Shown here: positions 7,065 to 14,599 of the stretch, piece by piece | Numbering within the stretch: position 1 is the first letter of the stretch | How the letters are laid out: the number at the start of each line of letters is the position of its first letter | DNA from: UBA4615 sp046046245 | GTDB lineage: Bacteria > Pseudomonadota > Gammaproteobacteria > Burkholderiales > Burkholderiaceae_E | Assembly (NCBI GenBank): GCA_046046245.1 | Contig: JBJOKE010000038.1 | Location: 1-14,685 of the forward strand | DNA length: 14,685 bases | Reading direction: 5' to 3' | The notes under the pieces: generated by a model | What the model was told of the DNA's origin: nothing | Databases searched by the model: none | The model's input: the letters and a program-made list of their open reading frames with translations, nothing else | Translations under genes and position numbers: made by a program

Positions 7065-8057
7065 ATGGCACGCGCGATCCGATTCGACCGCACCGGCGGC
7101 CCCGAGGTGCTGCGGCTCGAGACCGTCGAGGTCGGCGAGCCCGGCCCCGGCCAGGCCCGGGTCCGCCACGCCTACGTGGCGGTGAACTTCATCGACGTCT
7201 ATTTCCGTACCGGTCGCTATCCGCTCGCGCTGCCCAGCGGCCTGGGCAGCGACGCGGTGGGCGTCGTCGAGGCGGTGGGGCCGGGCGTCACCGAGGTGAA
7301 GCCCGGCGACCGCGTGGGCTACCTGCTCGGTCCGCAGGGCGCGTACTCGGACGTTCGCGTGATGCCGGTCGAGCCGCTGATCCCGCTGCCCGACGGCGTC
7401 GACGACCGGACCGCCTCGGCGCTGATGATGAAGGGCCTGACCGCGCAGTACCTGTTCCGGCAGGTCTTCCCGCTGCACGGCGGCGAGACGATCCTGTACC
7501 ACGCGGCCGCGGGTGGCGTGGGGCTGGTCGCCTGCCAGTGGGCCCGCGCGATCGGCGTGACGATGATCGGCACGGCGTCCACGGAGGAGAAGGCCGCGAT
7601 CGCGCGCGAGCACGGCTGCGCCCACACGATCGTGACCGGCGGCATGACGCCCGAGCAGCTGGCCGAGCTCATCCCGCGCCGCGTGCGCGAGCTGACCGAC
7701 GGCCGCGGCGTGCCGGTGGTCTACGACTCGGTCGGCCGCGACACGCTGATGGCCTCGTTGGGCAGCCTGCAGGTACGCGGCTCGCTGGTCAGCAACGGCA
7801 CCAGTTCGGGGCCGGTGCAGATCGATACGGCGTGGCTGGCCGGCAAGGGCTCGCTCTGGGTCACGCGCCCGGCGATGGTCCACTACGCGACGCCGCGCTC
7901 GAAGATGCTCGAGATGGCTGCGGAGCTGTTCGACCACGTGGTCGCGGGTCGGATCCGGGGCGAGCCGCGGCAGGTCTTCGCGCTCGCTGACGCGGCCGAC
8001 GCGCACCGCGCGCTGGAGGGCCGCAGCACGACGGGCGCGACGGTCCTGGTTCCCTGA
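7065..8057 (+). CDS. Zinc-independent MDR oxidoreductase, quinone oxidoreductase-like
   Basis: Medium-chain dehydrogenase/reductase of 330 residues matching the NAD(P)H:quinone reductase (QorA) subgroup. Residues about 1-120 form the GroES-like domain (NFIDVYFRTGRYPLALPSGLG at 41-61 is typical of quinone reductases); AAAGGVG at 147-153 is the nucleotide-binding loop of the Rossmann domain. The structural zinc cysteine cluster of alcohol dehydrogenases is absent. The ATG at 7065 lies 26 bases after the BKACE stop, with only a weak ribosome site (GGGGCG at 7050-7055), so expression may depend on readthrough from upstream translation. In this context it may reduce an enone or quinone intermediate, but quinone reductases of this class are broadly distributed and the substrate is inferred only. 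Confidence 0.9.
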   Translation: MARAIRFDRTGGPEVLRLETVEVGEPGPGQARVRHAYVAVNFIDVYFRTGRYPLALPSGLGSDAVGVVEAVGPGVTEVKPGDRVGYLLGPQGAYSDVRVMPVEPLIPLPDGVDDRTASALMMKGLTAQYLFRQVFPLHGGETILYHAAAGGVGLVACQWARAIGVTMIGTASTEEKAAIAREHGCAHTIVTGGMTPEQLAELIPRRVRELTDGRGVPVVYDSVGRDTLMASLGSLQVRGSLVSNGTSSGPVQIDTAWLAGKGSLWVTRPAMVHYATPRSKMLEMAAELFDHVVAGRIRGEPRQVFALADAADAHRALEGRSTTGATVLVP

Positions 8058-8065
8058 GGCGCGCC

Positions 8066-8089
8066 CGCGGCGGCCGCGCGGCCGCCGCG
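8066..8089. terminator. Perfect 24-bp palindrome between convergent genes, probable bidirectional terminator
   Basis: Arms 8066-8075 (CGCGGCGGCC) and 8080-8089 are perfect complements around the 4-base loop GCGC. The element lies 8 bases after the MDR stop and 12 bases before the end of the convergent LysR gene. There is no T-tract on either strand, so it may need help or serve as a 3'-end stabiliser rather than a full intrinsic terminator. Confidence 0.5.
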
Positions 8090-8101
8090 CCGCGGCCGAC
8101 C

Positions 8102-9061
8102 TCAGCCGGAGAACGCCCCCGCGTCGATCCGTGCCTCGAGCGCACGCTCGGTCGCGTGGTTCTCGGCGTCGGCCGCGACGATCGCCTCGACCAGCAGCTC
8201 GGCGGCCGCCGGCAGCGTGCGGCCCGACAGCCGCATCACGCCGAAGCCCTGGCCGAGCGTCGGCCCGGCGAGACGCAGCGGCACCAGGCGGCCCGCGACG
8301 AGGTCCTCGGCCACCATCGAGGCCGAGGCGAGCAGCAGCAGGTCGGTGCCGCGCGCCACCGCGCGCATCATGCTGACCGACTCGCAGGCGAAGGCCGGGA
8401 ACGGACCCGTGTCCTCGGCGCCGCGGGCGCGCAGGATCGCATCGGTCACGCCCGGGGTGAGCCGCGTCGGCCCCACCAGCGGCGCGCGCAGCGCCTCCTC
8501 GACCGGGATCGACGCGCGCCCCGCGAGCGGGTGACCGGGCCGCGCGAAGACCCGCCCGCCGCGGGTCGCGAGCGGCTCGATCACCAGGCCCTCGCGGTCC
8601 GCGCCGGCCGGCAGGCTGCCCACCAGCAGATCGATCGCACCGGCCCGCAGCCGCCCGAGCAGGTCCGAGCCGCTGTCGTTGACGACGCGCATGGTGACGC
8701 CGGGGTGTCGGGCGACGAAGGCGGCGATCGCCTGCTCGACGAACATCGCCGCCACGAAGGTGCCGGCGCCCAGCACCAGGCTGCCGGATGCCGCACCGCG
8801 CATCAGCGCCACCTCGCGGTCCAGCGCATCGGCGCCGTCGAGCACCTCCTGCGCATGCTCGAGGAACACACGGCCGAGGTCGGTCGGTTCGACCCGGGAC
8901 TTCCCGCGGTCGAAGAGCTGGATGCCGACCCGCCGTTCCAGCATCTGGATGCTCCGCGACAGCGCCGGCTGGGTCAGGTGCAGCGAGCGCGCGGCGCGCG
9001 CGAAGCTGCCCTCCTCGGCGAGCGCCCGGGCGTGCCGCAACTGGCGCAGGTCGAAGTCCAT
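8102..9061 (-). CDS. LysR-family transcriptional regulator, divergent from the sulfatase gene
   Basis: A 319-residue regulator of normal LysR length. The N-terminal winged helix-turn-helix spans residues about 4-62 (LRQLRHARALAEEGSFARAARSL, then LTQPALSRSIQMLERRVG and FDRGKSRVEPTDLG). Residues about 90-300 form the periplasmic-binding-like effector domain, starting at SGSLVLGAGTFVAAMFVE. ATG 9061 gives the standard LysR N-terminus (MDFDLRQLRHARALAEEGSF), which supports this start. It is divergent from the sulfatase gene with 163 bases between the two starts, and a dyad at 9086-9101 may be its binding site. Control of the sulfatase gene, and autoregulation, are inferred from that arrangement. 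The effector is unknown. Confidence 0.93.
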   Translation of the reverse strand: MDFDLRQLRHARALAEEGSFARAARSLHLTQPALSRSIQMLERRVGIQLFDRGKSRVEPTDLGRVFLEHAQEVLDGADALDREVALMRGAASGSLVLGAGTFVAAMFVEQAIAAFVARHPGVTMRVVNDSGSDLLGRLRAGAIDLLVGSLPAGADREGLVIEPLATRGGRVFARPGHPLAGRASIPVEEALRAPLVGPTRLTPGVTDAILRARGAEDTGPFPAFACESVSMMRAVARGTDLLLLASASMVAEDLVAGRLVPLRLAGPTLGQGFGVMRLSGRTLPAAAELLVEAIVAADAENHATERALEARIDAGAFSG

Positions 9062-9067
9062 GCGCCG

Positions 9068-9101
9068 ATCGTATCAAAGCGATGAGTCGAATCGATTGGA
9101 C
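9068..9101. promoter_or_regulatory. Candidate LysR operator: 16-bp dyad with nearby ATCG/CGAT arms
   Basis: GTCGAATCGATTGGAC (9086-9101) is a 16-bp inverted repeat with a single mismatched pair. ATCG at 9068-9071 and CGAT at 9080-9083 form a second, weaker dyad beside it. The cluster lies 7-40 bases upstream of the LysR start and before the divergent sulfatase gene. A possible sulfatase promoter, TTGGAC (9096-9101) 18 bases from CACAAT (9120-9125), would overlap the dyad; it is weak and very tentative. Confidence 0.4.
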
Positions 9102-9184
9102 CCTCGGAGACCGCGTCGACACAATCCGCGACACGTCGCGACCCCCCACGTCGGAGCGAGCCTCCGAGGCCGGATGATGCCGGT

Positions 9185-9199
9185 ACCCCCGTCGGGGGT
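9185..9199 (+). promoter_or_regulatory. Small leader hairpin before the sulfatase ribosome site
   Basis: ACCCCC (9185-9190) and GGGGGT (9194-9199) pair perfectly across the 3-base loop GTC. The hairpin ends 14 bases before the strong ribosome site AAGGAGA (9214-9220) of the sulfatase gene. It does not hide that site, so an effect on mRNA stability is as likely as any regulation. Confidence 0.3.
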
Positions 9200-9224
9200 C
9201 GACGATCGCCCAGAAGGAGAATCC

Positions 9225-10790
9225 ATGATCCGACATCGCTCACCGCTCCTCGCGTTCGCGGCCGCCGCGCTCGCGACGCTGCTCTGCGCGGCCAGCCCGC
9301 CCGCCGACGCCCAGACCACCGCCCCCGCCCGCAAGCCCAACATCCTCGTGATCTGGGGCGACGACATCGGGCAGTTCAACGTCAGCGCCTACAACAACGG
9401 GATGATGGGCTACCGCACGCCCAACATCGACCGCATCGGCCGCGAAGGCGCGATGTTCACCGACTGGTACGGGCAGCAGAGCTGCACCGCCGGCCGCGCC
9501 GCCTTCGTCACCGGCCAGTCGCCGATCCGCACCGGCCTCACCAAGGTCGGCCTGCCGGGCGCGCCCGAGGGGATGAAGAAGGAGGATCCGACGATCGCGG
9601 CCGTGCTGCGCGCGCAGGGCTACCTGACCGGCCAGTTCGGCAAGAACCACCTCGGCGATCGCGACGACATGCTGCCGACGGCGCACGGCTTCGACGAGTT
9701 CTTCGGCAACCTGTACCACCTGAACGCCGAGGAGGAGCCGGAGAACCCCGACTATCCGAAGGATCCGGCGTTCAGGAAGCAGTTCGGCCCGCGCGGCGTG
9801 ATCCACAGCTTCGCCGACGGCCGGATCACCGACACCGGGCCGCTGACGCGCAAGCGGATGGAGACCATCGACGAGGAGGTCACCACCCGGGCGCTCGACT
9901 TCATGGAGCGCGCGAAGAAGGCCGACAAGCCGTTCTTCCTGTGGTGGAACTCGACCCGGATGCACATCTTCACGCACCTGAAGAAGGAGTCCCAGGGCAA
10001 GACCGGGCTCGGCGTCTACGCCGACGGCATGGTGGAGCACGACGGGCACGTCGGACAGGTGCTCGCGAAGCTGAAGGAGCTCGGCCTCGACGAGAACACC
10101 ATCGTCATGTACTCGACCGACAACGGCGCCGAGACCTTCACCTGGCCCGACGGCGGCACGACGATGTTCCGCGGCGAGAAGAACACCCAGTGGGAGGGCG
10201 GCTTCCGCGTGCCCACGCTGATCCGCTGGCCCGGCGTGATCAAGCCCGGCACGGTGATCAACGACATCGCGGCGCACGAGGACATGCTGCCGACGCTGGC
10301 CGCCGCCGCCGGCGACCGCACGGTGGTCGAGGACCTGAAGAAGGGCCGCCGGATGGGCGCGATGACCTACAAGGTCCATCTCGACGGTTACGACCTCGGT
10401 CCGGCGCTGCGCGGCGAGGCACCTTGGCCGCGCAAGGAGTTCATCTACTGGACCGACGACGGCAGCGTCGCCGCGCTGCGCTACGACAACTGGAAGATCA
10501 CCTTCCTGAAGCAGGAAGCCGAAGGCATGAACGTCTGGCTGAAGCCGTTCACGCCGCTGCGCGCGCCGATGATCACCAACCTGCGGATGGATCCGTTCGA
10601 GCGCGCCGAATCGGAGCATGCGATCGGCTACCAGCGCTGGTACCTCGACCGGATGTTCCTGATCGCGCCGGCCGGCGCCTACGTGGGCCGGTGGCTGCAG
10701 AGCTTCAAGGAGTTCCCGCCGCGTCAGAAGCCGGGCAGCTTCAACCTCGACCGGGTGATGGAAGCGGTGATGAAGCCGCAGCGGAACTGA
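9225..10790 (+). CDS. Exported Cys-type sulfatase (arylsulfatase-like, alkaline phosphatase superfamily)
   Basis: A 521-residue hydrolase of sulfate esters. Residues 1-30 are a signal peptide with likely cleavage after PADA, so it should act in the periplasm. Metal residues Asp46-Asp47 appear in VIWGDDIG. The active site is SCTAGR with Cys87, to be converted to formylglycine, and Arg91; this is the C-T-A-G-R variant of the classical C-x-P-S-R. Lys140 and His142 (GKNHLG) and Asp299-Asn300 (YSTDNGAE), followed by Lys319 in GEKNTQWEGG, complete the expected site. AAGGAGA (9214-9220) lies 4 bases before ATG 9225. No maturase (formylglycine-generating or anSME) is in the window. The substrate may be aryl, alkyl or choline sulfate and is not resolved. 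Confidence 0.93.
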   Translation: MIRHRSPLLAFAAAALATLLCAASPPADAQTTAPARKPNILVIWGDDIGQFNVSAYNNGMMGYRTPNIDRIGREGAMFTDWYGQQSCTAGRAAFVTGQSPIRTGLTKVGLPGAPEGMKKEDPTIAAVLRAQGYLTGQFGKNHLGDRDDMLPTAHGFDEFFGNLYHLNAEEEPENPDYPKDPAFRKQFGPRGVIHSFADGRITDTGPLTRKRMETIDEEVTTRALDFMERAKKADKPFFLWWNSTRMHIFTHLKKESQGKTGLGVYADGMVEHDGHVGQVLAKLKELGLDENTIVMYSTDNGAETFTWPDGGTTMFRGEKNTQWEGGFRVPTLIRWPGVIKPGTVINDIAAHEDMLPTLAAAAGDRTVVEDLKKGRRMGAMTYKVHLDGYDLGPALRGEAPWPRKEFIYWTDDGSVAALRYDNWKITFLKQEAEGMNVWLKPFTPLRAPMITNLRMDPFERAESEHAIGYQRWYLDRMFLIAPAGAYVGRWLQSFKEFPPRQKPGSFNLDRVMEAVMKPQRN

Positions 10791-10813
10791 CGTCCCGCAC
10801 GTCGACCGGCCCG

Positions 10814-10852
10814 AACGGGGCCGTCGCCCGGAGGCGGGCGGCGGCCCCGTTT
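10814..10852 (+). terminator. Strong intrinsic terminator after the sulfatase gene
   Basis: Arms 10814-10830 and 10835-10851 form a 17-bp stem (AACGGGGCCG at the base) closed by a 4-base loop GAGG, with a single G-U wobble at 10824/10841 in the + strand RNA. It starts 24 bases after the sulfatase stop and is followed by TTT. On the - strand the wobble becomes an A-C mismatch and the T-run is shorter, so it should work best for the sulfatase direction. Confidence 0.85.
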
Positions 10853-10881
10853 CGTGCAGGGCAGGGCTCGGCCGCCCGCGC

Positions 10882-11817
10882 TCATCGCGCCGCCGCCCGC
10901 CCTCCCGCGAGCCGCGACGCCACCGCCCGAAGCGCGGCCGCGAGCGAAGCCGCCGCCGGCGTCGGCCGCCCGCGCCGCCGCCGCGTGATGCCCACCGCGC
11001 GCGCCCACTGCGGCGCGGCCACCGGCACCGGCCGCAGCAGCCCCGCGCGCTCCTCCCAGTGGATCAGCTCGCGCGGCAGGAAGGTGAGGTGCCGGCCCTG
11101 CAGCACCACCGTCTTCATCATCACCGCCGAGGTCGTCTCGATCTCCGCGTCGATCGGCTTGAGCCCCGCCTGCAGGAACAGCTCGTCGAGCGCGCGCCGC
11201 TCGAGCTCGTGGCGGCGCGCCAGCACCCAGCGCTGACCGGCGAGCTCGGCCGGCTTCACGCTGCGGCGCGCGGCGAGCGGATGGTCGGCGTGCGCGACCA
11301 CCACCGCGCTGTCGGTGTGCAGCGTCTCGTGCTGCAGCTCGGGGTCCGAGGCCGTGCGCGGCACCGACGAGAGCGCGAAGTCCACCTCGCCGCGACGGAC
11401 CATCGGCATCAGCGCCTCGTTGAGCCCGTAGAGCACGGTGACCCGCAAGCCGGGCTCGGCCGCATGCAGCGACTCCAGTGCGAGCGGCAGCAGCCGGGTC
11501 GCCTCCGATGGGCCGCAGCCGACGACGACGCGACCGCTGTGTGCGCCGCGGATCGCGTCGACCTCGGCGGCCGCCGCGTGCAGCTCGGCCTCGATCGCGC
11601 GGTGGCGTGCCACCAGCGCCTCGCCGGCCTCGGTCGGCAGCACGCCGTGCCGCCCGCGCTCCAGCACCGGCACGCCGAGCGCGCGCTCCAGCTCGCGGAT
11701 CGACTTCGACAGCGCGGGCTGGGTCAGCCCCAGCTCCGCGGCGGCGGCGGTGAGGCTGCCGCAGCGGGCGGCGACGGCGAGCATCGCGAGACGGCGGGGA
11801 TCGAGGTCGGTGCGCAT
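10882..11817 (-). CDS. LysR-family transcriptional regulator, divergent from the Rieske oxygenase genes
   Basis: A 311-residue LysR protein. The helix-turn-helix domain spans residues about 7-65 (RRLAMLAVAARCGSLTAAAAE, then LTQPALSKSIRELERALG and LPTEAGEAL). The effector-binding domain begins near residue 92 (SGRVVVGCGPSEATRLLP). ATG 11817 gives a normal LysR N-terminus; the frame is open upstream to 11931, but the added residues do not resemble the family. The C-terminus is Arg/Ala-rich (GITRRRRGRPTPAAAS). It is divergent from the Rieske alpha gene with 128 bases between starts, and a dyad at 11854-11869 lies in that gap. It is probably the activator of the oxygenase genes; that role and its effector are inferred. 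Confidence 0.92.
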   Translation of the reverse strand: MRTDLDPRRLAMLAVAARCGSLTAAAAELGLTQPALSKSIRELERALGVPVLERGRHGVLPTEAGEALVARHRAIEAELHAAAAEVDAIRGAHSGRVVVGCGPSEATRLLPLALESLHAAEPGLRVTVLYGLNEALMPMVRRGEVDFALSSVPRTASDPELQHETLHTDSAVVVAHADHPLAARRSVKPAELAGQRWVLARRHELERRALDELFLQAGLKPIDAEIETTSAVMMKTVVLQGRHLTFLPRELIHWEERAGLLRPVPVAAPQWARAVGITRRRRGRPTPAAASLAAALRAVASRLAGGRAAAR

Positions 11818-11853
11818 GGCCGAGTCATAACCCGAAGTCATGGATGCTGCAAT

Positions 11854-11869
11854 ACCGTTCATGCACGGT
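11854..11869. promoter_or_regulatory. Candidate LysR operator: 16-bp near-perfect palindrome
   Basis: ACCGTTCATGCACGGT has ACCGT/ACGGT arms around CATG, with only one mismatched pair in 16 bases. It lies 37 bases before the LysR start and 77 bases before the Rieske alpha start, where a LysR recognition site for divergent control would be expected. T11853 and A11865 also fit the T-N11-A pattern, though that motif is too loose to count for much. No convincing -35/-10 pair was found. Confidence 0.45.
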
Positions 11870-11945
11870 GGAATTGATCGCTCGTTAAGATCGGACCATC
11901 CCCGCCGCGGCCGTGCCGTCGGGCGGTCCACGAAGGAGACCGTGC

Positions 11946-13262
11946 ATGAACCCGTCCGCGCTCGTCGAACCCGACCGCGTCCATCGCAGCGTCTACACCG
12001 ACCCCGCCATCTTCGAGCTGGAGATGGAGCACATCTGGGAGAAGACCTGGGTCTACTGCGGCCACGCGTCGCAGGTGCCGAACGTCGGCGACTACTGGAC
12101 CCTGCAGATCGGCCGCCAGCCGATGGTGATGGTCCGCGACCAGGACCGCTCGGTGCGCGTGCTCTACAACCGCTGCCCGCACCGCGGCGTCGAGCTCTGC
12201 GGCAACCAGAAGGGCAACACCGGAAAGGCCTTCGTCTGCTCGTACCACGCGTGGACCTTCCACCTCGACGGCCGCGTGCGCGCGATCCCGCTGATGAAGG
12301 GCTACGAGGGCACGCGCCTGACGGCCGACAGCCCCGACTGCAGCATGAAGGCGGCCGCTCGCGTCGACAGCTACCGCGGTTTCGTGTTCGCGAGCCTGTC
12401 CGCGGACGGACCGTCGCTCCTCGAGTTCCTGGGCGACGCGAAGGTGGCGTTCGACGACATGTGCGACCGCTCCCCGGTCGGCGAGGTCGAGGCGGTCCCG
12501 GTCTGCCATCGCGTGATCCAGCACTCGAACTGGAAGTTCTTCATGGAGAACCAGCTCGACGCGCTGCATCCGTCGGTGACCCACCAGAGCACCGGCGTGC
12601 CGGCGCGCCGCGTCGAGAACCGGGTGAAGGCCGAGCGGGGTTCGGCGCCGCTGTTCTTCCACTACCTGTCCACCTTCGCGTCGAGCTTCGACCAGTGGGA
12701 CTCTGTGCAGACGGTGAACTTCCCGAAGGGCCACGGGATCCTGAAGGGCTACATGGGCCTGCGCCCGACCGACCCGGACACCCTCGAGCACGAGGCGCTG
12801 CTCAAGCAGGCCTACGGCGAGGAGAAGGCCGAGGCGTACCTGTCGCGCAGCATCCACCACGTGCTGATCTATCCGTACCTGTCGGTGCAGTCGCCGCTGC
12901 AGCAGCTGCGCTGCCTGCGTCCGCTGGCGGCGAACAGGACCCTGTCGGAGATCTGGCACTTCCGCCTGAAGGGCGTGCCCGAGGCGATCTACCGCCGCTC
13001 GCTCTGGTACTACAACCTCGTCAACTCGCCGGCGACGATGATCAACGCCGACGATCTCGAGAACTGGACCAAGGGCCAGTGGGGCCTGGAGGCCTCGAAG
13101 GCGGGCGACTGGGTGAGCTTCCACCGCAACCACGGCGGCGACACCGAGCGCGACGGCGTGATCTATTCGAACAACGGCACGTCCGAGGCGGTGATGCGGA
13201 GCCAGTTCCGCGCGTGGGCCGAGTACATGGCGCCGGCCGCCGCGCAGACGGTCAGGGCCTGA
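11946..13262 (+). CDS. Rieske aromatic-ring-hydroxylating oxygenase, alpha (catalytic) subunit
   Basis: A 438-residue catalytic subunit, a normal length. The Rieske 2Fe-2S cluster ligands are CPH (Cys77, His79) and CSYH (Cys98, His101). The mononuclear iron site is ENQLDALHPSVTH (bridging Asp205, His208, His213) with an acidic ligand at Asp369 or Asp370 (NADDLENW). Such enzymes add O2 to an aromatic ring, using electrons from a ferredoxin or reductase; none is in the window. AAGGAG (11933-11938) lies 7 bases before ATG 11946. The beta-subunit gene follows after 13 bases, so the enzyme is of the alpha3-beta3 type. The substrate (benzoate-, salicylate- or phthalate-like, or other) cannot be assigned from sequence alone. 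Confidence 0.93.
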   Translation: MNPSALVEPDRVHRSVYTDPAIFELEMEHIWEKTWVYCGHASQVPNVGDYWTLQIGRQPMVMVRDQDRSVRVLYNRCPHRGVELCGNQKGNTGKAFVCSYHAWTFHLDGRVRAIPLMKGYEGTRLTADSPDCSMKAAARVDSYRGFVFASLSADGPSLLEFLGDAKVAFDDMCDRSPVGEVEAVPVCHRVIQHSNWKFFMENQLDALHPSVTHQSTGVPARRVENRVKAERGSAPLFFHYLSTFASSFDQWDSVQTVNFPKGHGILKGYMGLRPTDPDTLEHEALLKQAYGEEKAEAYLSRSIHHVLIYPYLSVQSPLQQLRCLRPLAANRTLSEIWHFRLKGVPEAIYRRSLWYYNLVNSPATMINADDLENWTKGQWGLEASKAGDWVSFHRNHGGDTERDGVIYSNNGTSEAVMRSQFRAWAEYMAPAAAQTVRA

Positions 13263-13275
13263 GGGGAGAGCGGCG

Positions 13276-13902
13276 ATGAGCAACCAGGTGAACAAGGCCC
13301 TCGGCACCGGCGTGGTGATCGAGGCGATCGAATCGATGACCGGCGCGGAGTCGATCGCGCCCGAGCACATGGGCCGCGGCTCGCGGCCGTCGACGCAGTA
13401 CGTGCCCGACGTCGCGCACGTGCCGGTGGCGCTGCAGCGCGAGGTCGAGACCTTCCTGTACCGGCAGGCCGCGCTGCTCGATGCGAAGCGCTGGCAGGAC
13501 TGGACCGAGCTGTTCGCCGACGACGGCGTCTACTGGATGCCGGCCATCCCCGAGCAGACCGACTGGCTCGGCGAGCCGTCGATCTTCGCCGAGGACCGGC
13601 TGCTCATGGAGGTCCGGATGGGCCGCCTCACGCATCCGAACGCATGGTCGCAGGCGGCCGCGTGGGGCACGAACCACCTCGTGGGCAACGTCGTGATCGA
13701 GGCGGCCGACGGCGACACGGTGCGCGTCTATTCCCGCTTCCAGATGATGGAGCTGCGGCGCGACGCGGTGCGGCACTTCGGCGGGTCGTACCGGCACACG
13801 CTCAAGCGCGGCGCGAACGGGTCGTTCCTGATCCAGCTGCAGCGCGTGGACATGATGAACGGGCAGGCCGCCTTCGACTACGTGCTGCAGGCGTGGGTGT
13901 GA
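13276..13902 (+). CDS. Aromatic-ring-hydroxylating oxygenase, beta subunit
   Basis: Small structural subunit of the Rieske oxygenase, 208 residues. From about residue 45 it follows the ring-hydroxylating beta family: EVETFLYRQAALLDAKRWQDW, LFADDGVYWMPA (about 79-90) and the basic SRFQMMELRRDAVRHFGGSYRH near the end. The first 45 residues (MSNQVNKALGTGVVIEAIES...) are a less conserved extension compared with the usual 160-180-residue beta subunits. It starts 13 bases after the alpha stop with GGGGAG (13263-13268) as ribosome site, so the two are cotranscribed. The subunit has no catalytic residues in known members; it stabilises the alpha3-beta3 assembly. Confidence 0.92.
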   Translation: MSNQVNKALGTGVVIEAIESMTGAESIAPEHMGRGSRPSTQYVPDVAHVPVALQREVETFLYRQAALLDAKRWQDWTELFADDGVYWMPAIPEQTDWLGEPSIFAEDRLLMEVRMGRLTHPNAWSQAAAWGTNHLVGNVVIEAADGDTVRVYSRFQMMELRRDAVRHFGGSYRHTLKRGANGSFLIQLQRVDMMNGQAAFDYVLQAWV

Positions 13903-13926
13903 GGGCGACTGCATCGCCCTACACCC
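13895..13926. terminator. Shared bidirectional terminator containing both stop codons
   Basis: GGGTGT (13895-13900) pairs with ACACCC (13921-13926) and AGGGCGA (13902-13908) with TCGCCCT (13914-13920): 13 bp interrupted only by one bulged G (13901), with a 5-base loop. The stop of the Rieske beta gene (13900-13902) and that of the opposite coq7-like gene (13919-13921) both lie in the stem. There is no T-tract on either side, so the termination strength is uncertain. Confidence 0.6.
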
Positions 13927-14509
13927 TCCGGCACACCCCCACCGCCGCCTCCGACCCCGCCCCCACCAGCCACGTCCACGCGCGAATCATCCGCCCCGCC
14001 GGTCGTGCGTTCGCTCCGAGCGCGGCCGCCTCGTCCCGATGCGAGACCTCGTCCTCCCGGCAGGCGTCGAGCATCGCGCGCAGCCGCTGGAGCGAAGCGT
14101 CGGCGCCTCCAGGGTCGAGCCGGTCGATCCGCTCGAGCTGCGCGGCGTAGTGGCGGTCGACGAAGGTCTCGACCGCGACGATCGTCGCATGCACGGCGGC
14201 CGGGCCGGCCAGTGCGGGCAGGGCGCCGGTCGCGAAGCCCGCGAGCCGCCACAGCGGCAGCAGCCGGCTGCGCGCCTGCGCAGGCAGCACCGACGCGATG
14301 CGCTCGAGGTGGTCCGACTCGGTCGCGCCGTGGCGCTCCGCGAACGCGCGCAGCGCCGCGTCCCGCGTCACGGCGAGCACGCCGCGGTAGATCCACACGG
14401 CGCCGGTCTCGCCGGCGTGGTCGGTGCGCAGGTCCGCGACGAGCGCGTCCGGCCATCGCGCGCCTGCGTCGGGCGCGTGTCGATCGGGCCGAGGGTGGAC
14501 GGGATCCAT
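13919..14509 (-). CDS. coq7: Coq7-type di-iron 2-polyprenyl-methoxy-benzoquinone hydroxylase (ubiquinone biosynthesis)
   Basis: A 196-residue membrane-associated di-iron hydroxylase. Coq7 proteins catalyse the penultimate hydroxylation in ubiquinone synthesis. All six metal ligands expected for the family are visible: Glu34 (DHAGETGA), Glu64 and His67 (ESDH), Glu114 (VAVETFVDRHY), Glu154 and His157 (EDEVSH). The motif LRTDHAGETGAVWIYRG at 27-43 is diagnostic. ATG 14509 is the only good start seen, with a poor ribosome site, so the start is moderately sure. It is not in an operon here: it is convergent with the Rieske beta gene and next to an IS1182-like element. A possible alternative role is another quinone-type hydroxylation. 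Confidence 0.88.
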   Translation of the reverse strand: MDPVHPRPDRHAPDAGARWPDALVADLRTDHAGETGAVWIYRGVLAVTRDAALRAFAERHGATESDHLERIASVLPAQARSRLLPLWRLAGFATGALPALAGPAAVHATIVAVETFVDRHYAAQLERIDRLDPGGADASLQRLRAMLDACREDEVSHRDEAAALGANARPAGRMIRAWTWLVGAGSEAAVGVCRRV

Positions 14510-14599
14510 GGCAGGTGGAGACGCGTCCCGCCCGGCGAAGTTGCACGCCGGCGCTCGGCCCGCGCCGGCTAGGAGTCTGGGCGGCAGAGCGCCACGAAG

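Noticed and set aside
6645..9236. An 863-residue open frame on the - strand over BKACE, MDR and LysR genes
   Set aside because: It is a GC-driven shadow frame; the genes in the other frames have complete family motifs and this one has none.
11889..11929. GGACC/GGTCC pairing around the Rieske alpha leader
   Set aside because: Only 5 bp with a long loop; expected by chance at this GC content.
13878..14546. A 222-residue - strand open frame overlapping coq7 in another frame
   Set aside because: Arg-rich, with no motif; the coq7 frame retains all six di-iron ligands.
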